DNA of 64,000 nucleotides. Origin: Clostridiales bacterium (GTDB lineage Bacteria > Bacillota > Clostridia > Peptostreptococcales > Anaerovoracaceae). The translations under genes were made by a program, and so were the position numbers. The notes beneath the pieces were generated by a model that saw only the letters and a list, made by a program, of their open reading frames with translations, had not been told where the DNA came from and did not search any database. Each line of letters starts with the position of its first letter. The first letter of the stretch is position 1. Location: assembly GCA_009911365.1 (NCBI GenBank), contig QXXF01000007.1, forward strand, positions 1 to 64,000. The letters run 5' to 3'. Below, in pieces: positions 21,986-29,876 of the stretch.

Positions 21986-24900
21986 ATGGCGAAGAAAAAA
22001 AGTTGGTTGAAAAGGACCTGGGACAAGCTGGTGAACGCTTACAAGTCGGCCCCGAGAGCGTACAATTCCAAGGTTTCCAACAAAGCGAACAAAACGAAAC
22101 AAGCGGAGCGCAAAGCGGAGGTCAAGAAAAAACAGGAGAAAAGGAAGCGAGAGGAAGAGGCGAAACCCGCCTCTTCCCAGCCTAAACATAACCGGCTGAC
22201 TCTGAACAACTGGAACCAACGGGACCGGGGCGGCCAAGCCGGCAAGCCCGAAACGGACCGGAAGGAAGCGGGGAAGAAACAGGAAAAGAACGCTTTCCAG
22301 AAGATGATAGAAGACTCCAAGAACGGAGCGAGAGGGACCACGCCAGCCGCCGCTTATCAGCGGAGGCTGGCCAAGCAGAGGGAAGAACTGAAAAAGTTGC
22401 GGGAAGACCAGGCCCGAAAGAAAGCGGGTTCCTCTTTCGACGACAAGCCCAAAATGACGGCCCCTTATTCCAACGAACAGCTCAAGAAGATGGAGGAGGA
22501 AAAAAAGCGGGCCGAGGAGGAAAAAAAGGACCGGCCGCGTAACAGCCATTCCCTCACGGGAATGAAAAGGCTGACGGAAAAAGAGGGCATCAGCGCGAAA
22601 AAAGCCGTGGAAGAGGCCAAGAAGGAGCGGAAAAAGAAGAAAGAATCGGCCCCGAAACAAATGACCACGGACGAAGCTTTGCGTATGCAATGGGCGTCCA
22701 GCAACCCCACTTATAAGACGAAAAAAGGCGGGGACAAGCTCATAGACAAAGACCTGCAAGAGAAAATCCGGCACAACATTCAGGCGGATTATGACCGCGG
22801 TTCCGTGGGTACCGGCTTCATGAGCGGCTCCATGCCGGTGGCGGACTTGAAAAAGTCCGTGGAGAAGAAATACGGAATCAAGCTGGACGATTCCAAGGCC
22901 AAGGAACACCTGGGCTACAACATCGCCGAAATGGCCGGTTATCTGGCCAAATCCACGGCTTTCGGCGGAGCGGCGGAGGAATCCATCAGCAAGGCCTTGA
23001 CCAAGGTGGTCTTGAAAAAGACCGGAAAAAAAGCTTTGGGAAAAGCGGGGAAATTCGCCGTGAACCGGTCAGCGGAAGCCCTGGCCGCCGCGCCGGTGAA
23101 CCTGGAAGACGCGGCCAAGAACAGCGAGAACGCGAAGGAGTTCGCCCAAAACGTGGCCGCCAACATGGCCTTGGACGCCGGATTGGGTTCAGCCGTGGAC
23201 GGAGCGAAAATAGCCAATCGGTTCAGGAAGACGGCCAAGGCCAAGACCATTCGTTCCGCCATACATAAAACGGCCAAGGGACAAAAACTCACGGACGAGG
23301 AAGCCAAGGCCTTCGAGGGCGTCAAGAAGCGGATCCTCAAGAAGGAGAAGGGCGGGAAGGCCCTGAACGTCCAAGAGAGACTGGTGAACAAAGCGGTGGC
23401 GAAGAGTCAGGCTCCCGCTCCGGCCAAACGGGCGGTGGACGCAACTGTCCAGAAGGCCGCCAAGGTGAATTCGAAACCCAGGGCGATACCCAGCGATTTT
23501 TCCGACGCGCAAAGACAAATGGCCACGAAAGCTTACGTCAAATACGCTGACAAAGGCGACGTTGGGAAATACAACGACATCGTGAACCGCATGGAAGCCA
23601 GGAACACGAAGGTCAAATTTGAAAAGTACAAGGACAAGAGCGTTATTAAGGTGGAACCACACCATACGAAAGAAGACGTAGAACGAATCAACGGATATCT
23701 TGGAGGCGTGAACGAGAAAACATTGGCTTTTGTCGAAAAAATAAGATCTTTAGAGGATAAAAACGTGGCAAGTAAATTCAGACATGAAATATCGAACGTA
23801 AAAGAACGGGAAATTAACGATATAAAGAATGAATTGGGGATTGATGTTTCAGGTTACAAACATAATTTGAAAGGGGAATGCGTCAATCATATTGAATCTG
23901 GTCATGGCGAACAAGGGAGTCATAACAGCACCATGAAAGTGATGGAAGACATCGCAAGAATAGATTACGTGCTTGATAATTATGATCAGGTTAAAGCCAT
24001 TCCTCTAGAAGAAAAGAGATCTGTTTCAAAGGCATATCGTAACTATGACGACACTCCATCACGAAAAGTGAAATATGAGAAACGTGTGGATGGAATGTAT
24101 TATGTCGTGGAAGCGGTGCCAGATAGTTCAAAGAAAAAATTACAGGTTGTCAGTGCGTACATTAAAAAAGGAAAGAAAAAAAGAAGCGCCACAAGCGCTT
24201 TGATGTCAGATGACCCCCAGCTCACGTCCAAAACGTTAAATGCATCCGCTTCTGACACTAGTATATCAAATCCTGTGAAAGAAAGCAACATTCAAAAAGG
24301 CTCAACCTCCGATTCCGCCACCGACGTGGGTCCGGTACCCACCGCGACGGAAAAAGAAGCTGGCCTCAATAAGGACAGTGTATCCGATCAGGCGGCAAAA
24401 AGCAACCCGGAATCTCCAAAAATCGGCGACACCGTGGACGACGCGGCGGTGAAAGAAGCGGAACGCTCCGAAACCATGGTTGACCTTGACAACGATCCCG
24501 CGGTGAGGGACATCGTGGCGAATCCTAGAAACAAAGAGAAAAAGCCCACTGGAGGCCTGAAACGGAGATTGACCAAAGTCAAAGACGATGTGATGCAAGG
24601 ACTCGTGGATAATCTTCACGGGGTGGAAGTGGCCGCCAAAAGGATTGGCGGCGATGTGGGAGAACGGCTCATGCATCAGGCCAACGCCTTGCGACAGGCG
24701 GGAGAAAGGGCCAATTACAGTCTCATGGGCAAGCAGACCGATTTCAACATGAAAGCCATCGGAAAAGGCGGCATGGAAATCCTCAAGCCCATCATGAAGC
24801 AAGGAAAGGAAACATACGCAGACTTCAACGCTTATCTGTTCCATAGGCTGAACATCGACCGGTTTAAAAACGGGAAATCCCTTTGGGGAGAAGACGCGGT

Positions 24901-27900
24901 GTCTCCTGAAAAGAGCAAACAGATCATTGCGCAGATGGACGACAAACACGGAGATTTTTCGGAAGCGGCGGAAGAAGTCTATCAATATTTCCGCAACCTG
25001 AACACCGTGAGAGAGCAAAGCGGCATGATTTCCAGTAAGATGAAAGACGCTTTGGAGGAAATGTACGAAAATTACGTGCCAGCTTACCGGAACATGAACA
25101 AAGACGCTTTGGAAAAAAGTCTTGATGGAAGCGTACGCGTCAACACGGGCATCCGGCGAGCGAAAGGCGGGGATCAGGCGATTCTCCCAATCGAACAGCA
25201 AATGGCGTATGCCACGCAACAAGTTTGGAAATCAGCTGAACTGAACCAGACCATCAAGAACATAGCGGAAGCCCAAGGATATGAAATCAAGGAGGTGTCC
25301 AGAAAAATCTTAAGGGACGGGGACGTGACGGACGGCTCTCTGGAAGACCTTTTGAACCGTTCCGTCTTTTTCAAAGACGAAAAAACGGGAAGACACAAAG
25401 CGACTTACTTTGTCAACGGCGTGCCTCACGAAACGGAACTCGATGAAGTCGTGTATAAAGGTTTGTCGAATTGGAAGCCAAGCGACACGCTTACCATGTT
25501 CGACAATGACGTGTTCAAGGCCATCGACAAAGGCCTGACCAAGTGGAACAACCTGCACAAGGCCCTCATCACCACTTATAATGCGTTTTTCGCTTTGCGA
25601 AACGGCATGAAGGACATGGGGGATGCTTTGTGGTACGCGGAGAGCGGCACGAACTTCATATGGCATATGCCTGGAGCCATAAAAAGCATGAAGGAAAAAG
25701 ACGCTTACTGGCAGCTATGGAAAGCTTCTGGCGGAAAATATTCAGGCCTGTTGGACATCACGCAACAGCTGAACCCGTCCAAACTCCAAAAGGTCAAGAA
25801 ATTTTCACCGATCGGATGGATAGAAGCCGTCAACGAAGCGATAGAACAGTATCCCCGGTTCGTGGAATTCAAGTCGGTGTTGGATAAACAATTGAACGGC
25901 GCGGACGTGTCGAAGGCCACGAAAGAAATGATCGACAAAGCGTCCCACGCGGGAGCGGACATCACATGCAACTTTGGACGCGTTGGTTCTCTCACGAAAC
26001 CATTGAACCGCACGGCGGTGCCGTTCCTGAACGCTTCCATACAGGGAGCGGACAAGATGCTGCGAGTCATCGCCGGACAGAAAGGCGTGAGGGGATACGT
26101 CGGCCTTTTCACGAAACTCACGGCGATCGGCGTGGCTCCGGGCGTGGCCATGGAGATCATGTACGCCAATGACGAAAGCTTCCAGGACTTCAACGCGAGG
26201 GACAAGGACAATTACTTCCTGCTTAAGGACGATTCAGGGGCTTTCTGGGCGATACCGAGGGCCAGGGGCGCGTCCACCATCACATTGCCTGCGCAGATGT
26301 TCACCAGGAAAATGCTTGGGAACGGGGAATTGAGCGCGGATGAATTCGTCCAGAAATGGATGAACGACGTGGCTCCGGTCAGCCCATTTGACGCCAGCAT
26401 CTTCATGCCGTTTTTGAACGCGTTCCGGGGCGGTGACAAATTCTTGTCGTTTGACAGTCCGGGAAAGACTTGGTACGGCGGCGACATCGAAAGCCGCGGA
26501 GACGCGGAGCTGTCCAAGATCGAACGTTACAGCGCGAGGACTTCCAAACTCGGGAAAGCCATGAGCGAATCCATGTACAAGCTCATCAAGAAATACAGCA
26601 ACGAGGAACTGGCTGAACAGTACACGCTTTCACCGAAAAAGATCGACCACATCATTGATTCTTATAGCGGAATCATCGGCGACGTGACGTTGGCGGCCAC
26701 GCAGCTTGGGGGCACGCAAGCGTGGTACCATCAAATCTTGAACAAAAATTTGATGAAAGACCCGGTTTACAGCAATCACCTCCCGGATGATTATTATGAT
26801 TTGAGCGATGAACTGAACAAACACGTCACGGAAAACGGCAAACCGAAGAAAGGCGCGACCGTGGAAGAGTTCGCTCGCGGGTCCATGCTGAAATCCAACA
26901 ACATCGCGCTTTCGTCGCTTCGCGACCTGCAAAACGAAGTGAGGATGGACAAAAATTTGAGCCTCTCCGAAAAGGAAAAGCGGGACAGGATCATCCAAAA
27001 GCAAATCAACAGCGTGTACCGTAAGGGAGTGGACGAAAAGGCGGTGAAGGCGTTCGATGACTTCATCAAGAAACACAAAGACGAGTACATGACCAACAAA
27101 AGGCTGATCGAAGCGGCGCGGAGGGAATATGAAAAAACCACCCACGCCACGGTGAAAACCATGGATGTTCTATATGAAGTCGGCGGCATGGAAGCGGTCC
27201 TCAAAGGAAGTTCTTCTTACACGGACGACACCGGGGACAAACACAAGCTTAAATTTTCCAACGACAAAACCATCCGAAAGATTTACAAGTCCTATAAAAA
27301 GAAGGGCGGGTCGGACGATGATTTCTACAAGGTCTACCGTGGAATGAAGAAAGCCAATTCGGAACGCGGCATAGGCACCAATTCCGACTTTGGCAACCTG
27401 GCGGAATTCACCATCAGGACCGGCGGATTCGACAAAAAAACCAGGGGAAAATTAAGGGAAGCTTTTGGCGTTTCCAAAGAGTCGAAGCGGCTGGTGGACG
27501 AATACTACAAGCTTGGCGGCAGCAAAAAGGAATACATGAAAGCCGCGGAGGCGGGTGAAGCCGTCTGTTATTCCGTGAGGCAGAAGGACGAAACGGATTA
27601 CAATTTCTTCGCGCCGTTCAAAGCCAGGGGGCTGGCCGCTCATAAGCTTCCTGATCGGGCCTACATGGTGGTGGACGCCGCCGGCTCCAAAAGAAAGGCG
27701 ATTTATTACGTCAACAATTCAAGGGGGCTTGAGCACTATAAGATTTCCGGCAAAACCTTGCAGAAGATCGACAACAAGTGCGAGAAAAACAAAAAAGGAT
27801 ACACCACCAGCGAAGGGCTACAGAAAGTCCTGGACAAGACCGATTACGGCAGGGAAGAGAAAGCCCTGATTTGGGAAGCGTTGTACGGATATTCTTACAG

Positions 27901-28291
27901 CGAAACGAACCCTTACGGCTCCATCCGGGACTTTAGCCTGAAATCGGACGTTGGCATAGACACCAGCGGCGGCTGGAAGGATTACGGAAAAGGGGGATAC
28001 CGAAGGTATGGACGTAGAGGCTATGGTCGCAGGCGTTATGGAGGCTATGGCGGCAGCGGCGACGGAAGCGCGGCCACGGAAAAGTCCGCCTTCGAGAAAT
28101 ACGTGGACAGCCTGCGGAACCGTCAAGGCGGAATCGACTTTGAGGAAGCCAAAACAAACGGCAAGACGTTGGCTAAAAGTCCGCACACTAAATTCAAATC
28201 AAAGAAACTGGACATCAGCGACTTTCAGTCGGACGCTTATAGGAAAGCGGTGATTAAGTTGCTGGCGAAACGCAGGTTGAAGGGCGGGTGA
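21986..28291 (+). CDS. Giant polyvalent internal virion protein with PBECR-like nuclease and LPD38-like domains
   Basis: 2101 residues. Residues 1-250 are Lys/Arg/Glu-rich and disordered. Residues 250-500 include hydrophobic-Ala helices. Residues about 555-760 resemble a phage Barnase/EndoU/ColicinE5-RelE-like (PBECR) nuclease: HIESGHGEQGSHNSTMK (His635, His640), DIARIDYVLDNYDQV, then YYVVEAVPDSSKKKLQVVSA; the DNA here is markedly AT-richer than its flanks. Residues about 850-1450 resemble LPD38-type polyvalent modules (NAFFALRNGMKDMGDALWYA). The end has a Gly/Tyr/Arg-rich tract (about 2000-2030). Likely injected with the genome; the separate activities are inferred. Confidence 0.75.
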   Translation: MAKKKSWLKRTWDKLVNAYKSAPRAYNSKVSNKANKTKQAERKAEVKKKQEKRKREEEAKPASSQPKHNRLTLNNWNQRDRGGQAGKPETDRKEAGKKQEKNAFQKMIEDSKNGARGTTPAAAYQRRLAKQREELKKLREDQARKKAGSSFDDKPKMTAPYSNEQLKKMEEEKKRAEEEKKDRPRNSHSLTGMKRLTEKEGISAKKAVEEAKKERKKKKESAPKQMTTDEALRMQWASSNPTYKTKKGGDKLIDKDLQEKIRHNIQADYDRGSVGTGFMSGSMPVADLKKSVEKKYGIKLDDSKAKEHLGYNIAEMAGYLAKSTAFGGAAEESISKALTKVVLKKTGKKALGKAGKFAVNRSAEALAAAPVNLEDAAKNSENAKEFAQNVAANMALDAGLGSAVDGAKIANRFRKTAKAKTIRSAIHKTAKGQKLTDEEAKAFEGVKKRILKKEKGGKALNVQERLVNKAVAKSQAPAPAKRAVDATVQKAAKVNSKPRAIPSDFSDAQRQMATKAYVKYADKGDVGKYNDIVNRMEARNTKVKFEKYKDKSVIKVEPHHTKEDVERINGYLGGVNEKTLAFVEKIRSLEDKNVASKFRHEISNVKEREINDIKNELGIDVSGYKHNLKGECVNHIESGHGEQGSHNSTMKVMEDIARIDYVLDNYDQVKAIPLEEKRSVSKAYRNYDDTPSRKVKYEKRVDGMYYVVEAVPDSSKKKLQVVSAYIKKGKKKRSATSALMSDDPQLTSKTLNASASDTSISNPVKESNIQKGSTSDSATDVGPVPTATEKEAGLNKDSVSDQAAKSNPESPKIGDTVDDAAVKEAERSETMVDLDNDPAVRDIVANPRNKEKKPTGGLKRRLTKVKDDVMQGLVDNLHGVEVAAKRIGGDVGERLMHQANALRQAGERANYSLMGKQTDFNMKAIGKGGMEILKPIMKQGKETYADFNAYLFHRLNIDRFKNGKSLWGEDAVSPEKSKQIIAQMDDKHGDFSEAAEEVYQYFRNLNTVREQSGMISSKMKDALEEMYENYVPAYRNMNKDALEKSLDGSVRVNTGIRRAKGGDQAILPIEQQMAYATQQVWKSAELNQTIKNIAEAQGYEIKEVSRKILRDGDVTDGSLEDLLNRSVFFKDEKTGRHKATYFVNGVPHETELDEVVYKGLSNWKPSDTLTMFDNDVFKAIDKGLTKWNNLHKALITTYNAFFALRNGMKDMGDALWYAESGTNFIWHMPGAIKSMKEKDAYWQLWKASGGKYSGLLDITQQLNPSKLQKVKKFSPIGWIEAVNEAIEQYPRFVEFKSVLDKQLNGADVSKATKEMIDKASHAGADITCNFGRVGSLTKPLNRTAVPFLNASIQGADKMLRVIAGQKGVRGYVGLFTKLTAIGVAPGVAMEIMYANDESFQDFNARDKDNYFLLKDDSGAFWAIPRARGASTITLPAQMFTRKMLGNGELSADEFVQKWMNDVAPVSPFDASIFMPFLNAFRGGDKFLSFDSPGKTWYGGDIESRGDAELSKIERYSARTSKLGKAMSESMYKLIKKYSNEELAEQYTLSPKKIDHIIDSYSGIIGDVTLAATQLGGTQAWYHQILNKNLMKDPVYSNHLPDDYYDLSDELNKHVTENGKPKKGATVEEFARGSMLKSNNIALSSLRDLQNEVRMDKNLSLSEKEKRDRIIQKQINSVYRKGVDEKAVKAFDDFIKKHKDEYMTNKRLIEAARREYEKTTHATVKTMDVLYEVGGMEAVLKGSSSYTDDTGDKHKLKFSNDKTIRKIYKSYKKKGGSDDDFYKVYRGMKKANSERGIGTNSDFGNLAEFTIRTGGFDKKTRGKLREAFGVSKESKRLVDEYYKLGGSKKEYMKAAEAGEAVCYSVRQKDETDYNFFAPFKARGLAAHKLPDRAYMVVDAAGSKRKAIYYVNNSRGLEHYKISGKTLQKIDNKCEKNKKGYTTSEGLQKVLDKTDYGREEKALIWEALYGYSYSETNPYGSIRDFSLKSDVGIDTSGGWKDYGKGGYRRYGRRGYGRRRYGGYGGSGDGSAATEKSAFEKYVDSLRNRQGGIDFEEAKTNGKTLAKSPHTKFKSKKLDISDFQSDAYRKAVIKLLAKRRLKGG

Positions 28292-28303
28292 TTGAGAATC
28301 ATT

Positions 28304-28346
28304 AAAGCATCAGAGGGGAATCTTGAGAATCCCTTCCGATGCTTTT
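28304..28346 (+). terminator. Terminator ending the late operon
   Basis: AAAGCATC pairs with GATGCTTTT across an inner imperfect stem (GGGGAATC...GAATCCC). Lies 13 bp past the last phage stop. Confidence 0.85.
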
Positions 28347-28354
28347 CAGTACCA

Positions 28355-28486
28355 TTGTAGCGTTTTAATTTGACGTAAAAATTGACGTAAAAATAACGTC
28401 TTTTGGTGCTTTATGGTGTCCAATCGTGTCAAAGCAGAATTCCATGAAGCATTGCAATTTACGCCTTATGACTGTTTGTAGCGTTT
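28355..28486 (+). repeat. Putative integrase arm-type sites in the attR arm
   Basis: TTGACGTAAAAA occurs twice in perfect tandem (28370-28381 and 28382-28393), and TTGTAGCGTTT occurs at 28355-28365 and 28476-28486. The repeats lie in the noncoding stretch between the last phage gene and the att core, where tyrosine integrases bind their arm sites. No gene lies in this 200-bp stretch. Confidence 0.6.
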
Positions 28487-28508
28487 AGTTACATACAGCA
28501 AAAATGAA

Positions 28509-28531
28509 TTCAAGTCCCATCAGCCGCACCA
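28509..28531 (+). other. attR core: displaced tRNA 3' end
   Basis: The 23 bases read as a T-loop (TTCAAGT), T-stem 3' strand (CCCAT), acceptor 3' strand (CAGCCGC), A73 and CCA. The matching 5' T-stem strand ATGGG is absent upstream, so this is only the tail of a tRNA gene, as left at the distal end of a tRNA-integrated prophage. The full tRNA should start GCGGCTG. Confidence 0.85.
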
Positions 28532-28535
28532 ATGG

Positions 28536-28561
28536 GAACGTTGAAATTTCAACGTTCTTTT
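28536..28561 (+). terminator. Terminator of the disrupted tRNA locus
   Basis: GAACGTTG, AAATTT, CAACGTTC then TTTT, starting 5 bp after the CCA end. It fits the natural terminator of the chromosomal tRNA gene whose 3' end was duplicated by integration, which marks the chromosome side of attR. Confidence 0.85.
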
Positions 28562-28569
28562 CTTGTATA

Positions 28570-29265
28570 AGGAAAACCCCGTGTTAGACACGGGGTTCCG
28601 TGAATGCTACGCATATGACCAGAAATCCTCCAAACCTTACGATTTTGAAGCGGTCTGCCAACTGCGTCAAAATGTAAGGAGGATTAAAATGGGTCTAAAC
28701 GATATACATAGTTTATCGCGTTCAAAATGGAATTGCAAATATCATGTGGTGTTCGCACCGAAGCACAGAAGGCAAGTGTTCCATGGCGAAAAGAAGATTG
28801 CGGTGGGAAAAATACTGAGAAAATTATGTGAATGGAAAGGCGTGAACATAATCGAAGCGGAATCGTGCCCAGATCACGTGCGCATGTTGCTAGAAATACC
28901 ACCGAAGATGAAAGTGTTAGCGTTCATAGGGTGCCTGAAAGGAAAAAGCGCAATGATGATCTATGAACAGTTCAGGGAATTGAAACACAAGTACAGAAAC
29001 AGAGAATTCTGGCGCAAAGGGCACTACGTTGACACCGTGGGAAAAAACACAAAGCGGATTGCGGAGCATATCAAACATCAGTTGGAAGAGGACAAACTCG
29101 TTGAACAGTTAAGCATGCCGGAGGTGGGTCCGCTCAAGAGTCGAAAACGTAAGCAAGATCATACGCAAGCGGCAGACCGCTTATGCGTTCAATGCATCTG
29201 CGAAGAACAAGGGCTTTGCCCGAAAGTAACCAACCCTGCGTTTGACGCGAGGTTGGTTTTTTGTT
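28570..29265 (+). mobile_element. IS200-type insertion sequence, probably dead
   Basis: Left-end hairpin AACCCCGTG/CACGGGGTT (28575-28597), a 5' untranslated region that can hide the start site, one tnpA-like gene, and a right-end hairpin (AACCAACC...GGTTGGTT, 29228-29258). No tnpB. It lies a few bases after the tRNA terminator next to attR. Limits are approximate because IS200 elements make no target duplication. Confidence 0.85.
28624..28685 (+). promoter_or_regulatory. tnpA 5' UTR stem that sequesters the ribosome-binding site
   Basis: AATCCTCC (28624-28631) plus TTACGATTTTG (28637-28647) are complementary to CAAAATGTAAGGAGGATT (28668-28685), which contains the Shine-Dalgarno AAGGAGG for the ATG at 28689. 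IS200 elements are known to limit transposase translation this way. Confidence 0.8.
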
Positions 29266-29282
29266 TTTACAAAAATAACTGA
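28689..29282 (+). CDS. tnpA: IS200-type transposase TnpA, catalytic residues lost
   Basis: Family pattern is clear: SRSKWNCKYHVVFAPKHRRQ, IPPKMKVLAFIGCLKGKSA, FWRKGHYVDTVGKN. But the HUH motif reads H63-V-R65 (codon CGC at 28881) instead of His-x-His, and the catalytic tyrosine position reads His127 (CAT at 29067; family consensus EYIRNQ, here EHIKHQ). Each is explained by a single transition (CAC to CGC, TAT to CAT). The frame also runs through the right-end hairpin to give a 197-residue product, longer than the usual ~150. It should bind but not cleave DNA. Confidence 0.88.
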   Translation: MGLNDIHSLSRSKWNCKYHVVFAPKHRRQVFHGEKKIAVGKILRKLCEWKGVNIIEAESCPDHVRMLLEIPPKMKVLAFIGCLKGKSAMMIYEQFRELKHKYRNREFWRKGHYVDTVGKNTKRIAEHIKHQLEEDKLVEQLSMPEVGPLKSRKRKQDHTQAADRLCVQCICEEQGLCPKVTNPAFDARLVFCFYKNN

Positions 29283-29339
29283 CGCTTATACAAAGGGGAG
29301 TGAATAAATGTAAAAAATATATGAAAATGGAAACATAAA

Positions 29340-29368
29340 TTGACAATCATATGGAATAGCGGTATACT
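29340..29368 (+). promoter_or_regulatory. Strong sigma-A promoter with 5' leader hairpin
   Basis: TTGACA, 17-bp spacer, TATACT. Just downstream, ATCAA (29376-29380) pairs with TTGAT (29392-29396) around AAGGGTAATAC, a layout very like the 28-bp leader repeat in the prophage at 6190. It drives the gene pair 29446-31577. Confidence 0.85.
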
Positions 29369-29445
29369 TAAGGATATCAAAAGGGTAATACTTGATCAAG
29401 GACGGATTTAATGTCCTGTGTCATGAAGAAAGGGGGAAGAGAAAA

Positions 29446-29874
29446 ATGTTAGAAACAAGAGATTTGAAACTGATCGCTGAGGTTGTACAGCAATCAGTGA
29501 GACAGGAAACACAGCCAATTAGAGATGATATTGCGAGCCTGCAAGCGGACATAAAAGAGGTCAAAGCTGATATCACGGAACTAAAAGCAGACGTTGCGGT
29601 TCTTAAAGATGACATGGAAGGGGCCAAAGTGGATATCATGGGTCTTAAGAATCATATGAGCGTTGCCCAAAACGATATCAAGGCGATACAAGTCACATTA
29701 GAAAATGAAACGAATCAAGGCGTTCGAATCATTGCCGAAGGGCATATGGATTTAGACCGAAAACTGAACACGGTCTTAAAAAGCGAGAAAGAAAAAGCAA
29801 TGATGTTACTTAGGACAATGCGTTTGGAAAATGAAGTTGAAAAGATGAAAACAAAGTTGGAGGCAACCGCATAA
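29446..29874 (+). CDS. Coiled-coil protein of unknown function, 142 aa
   Basis: Start at the ATG after AAAGGGGGAAGAGAAAA. MLETRDLKLIAEVVQQSV is followed by clear heptads (DIASLQADIKEVKADITELK, VAVLKDDMEGAKVDIMGLKN), then a conserved-looking VTLENETNQGVRIIAEGHMD segment and a final Leu-zipper-like helix. Proteins with this last motif are common in Clostridia, function unknown. It ends 2 bp before the ATPase gene, so the two probably act together or at least are co-expressed. Confidence 0.75.
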   Translation: MLETRDLKLIAEVVQQSVRQETQPIRDDIASLQADIKEVKADITELKADVAVLKDDMEGAKVDIMGLKNHMSVAQNDIKAIQVTLENETNQGVRIIAEGHMDLDRKLNTVLKSEKEKAMMLLRTMRLENEVEKMKTKLEATA

Positions 29875-29876
29875 GA

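Larger units (their letters stand above)
1..28531 (+). mobile_element. Prophage, right-hand part (podovirus-like)
   Basis: Terminase, portal, scaffold, coat, connector, tail, receptor-binding, endolysin and holin genes run rightward in canonical order, preceded by control and early genes. I see no tape-measure or tail-tube gene; instead there is a 2101-residue internal protein, as in short-tailed phages. The right boundary is a 23-bp copy of a tRNA 3' end at 28509-28531. The left boundary, integrase and intact tRNA are not in the window. Base composition is clearly more GC-rich in the late operon than in the control region. No late gene looks broken, so the element could be inducible, but that is inference. 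Confidence 0.93.

Noticed and set aside
20656-22909. Large overlapping frames in other phases across the holin and coiled-coil genes
   Set aside because: Low-complexity shadow translations; the real genes have starts, sites and recognisable features.
28509-28531. A functional tRNA gene
   Set aside because: Only the 3' portion from the T-loop is present; 5' acceptor, D and anticodon arms are missing. Called attR instead.
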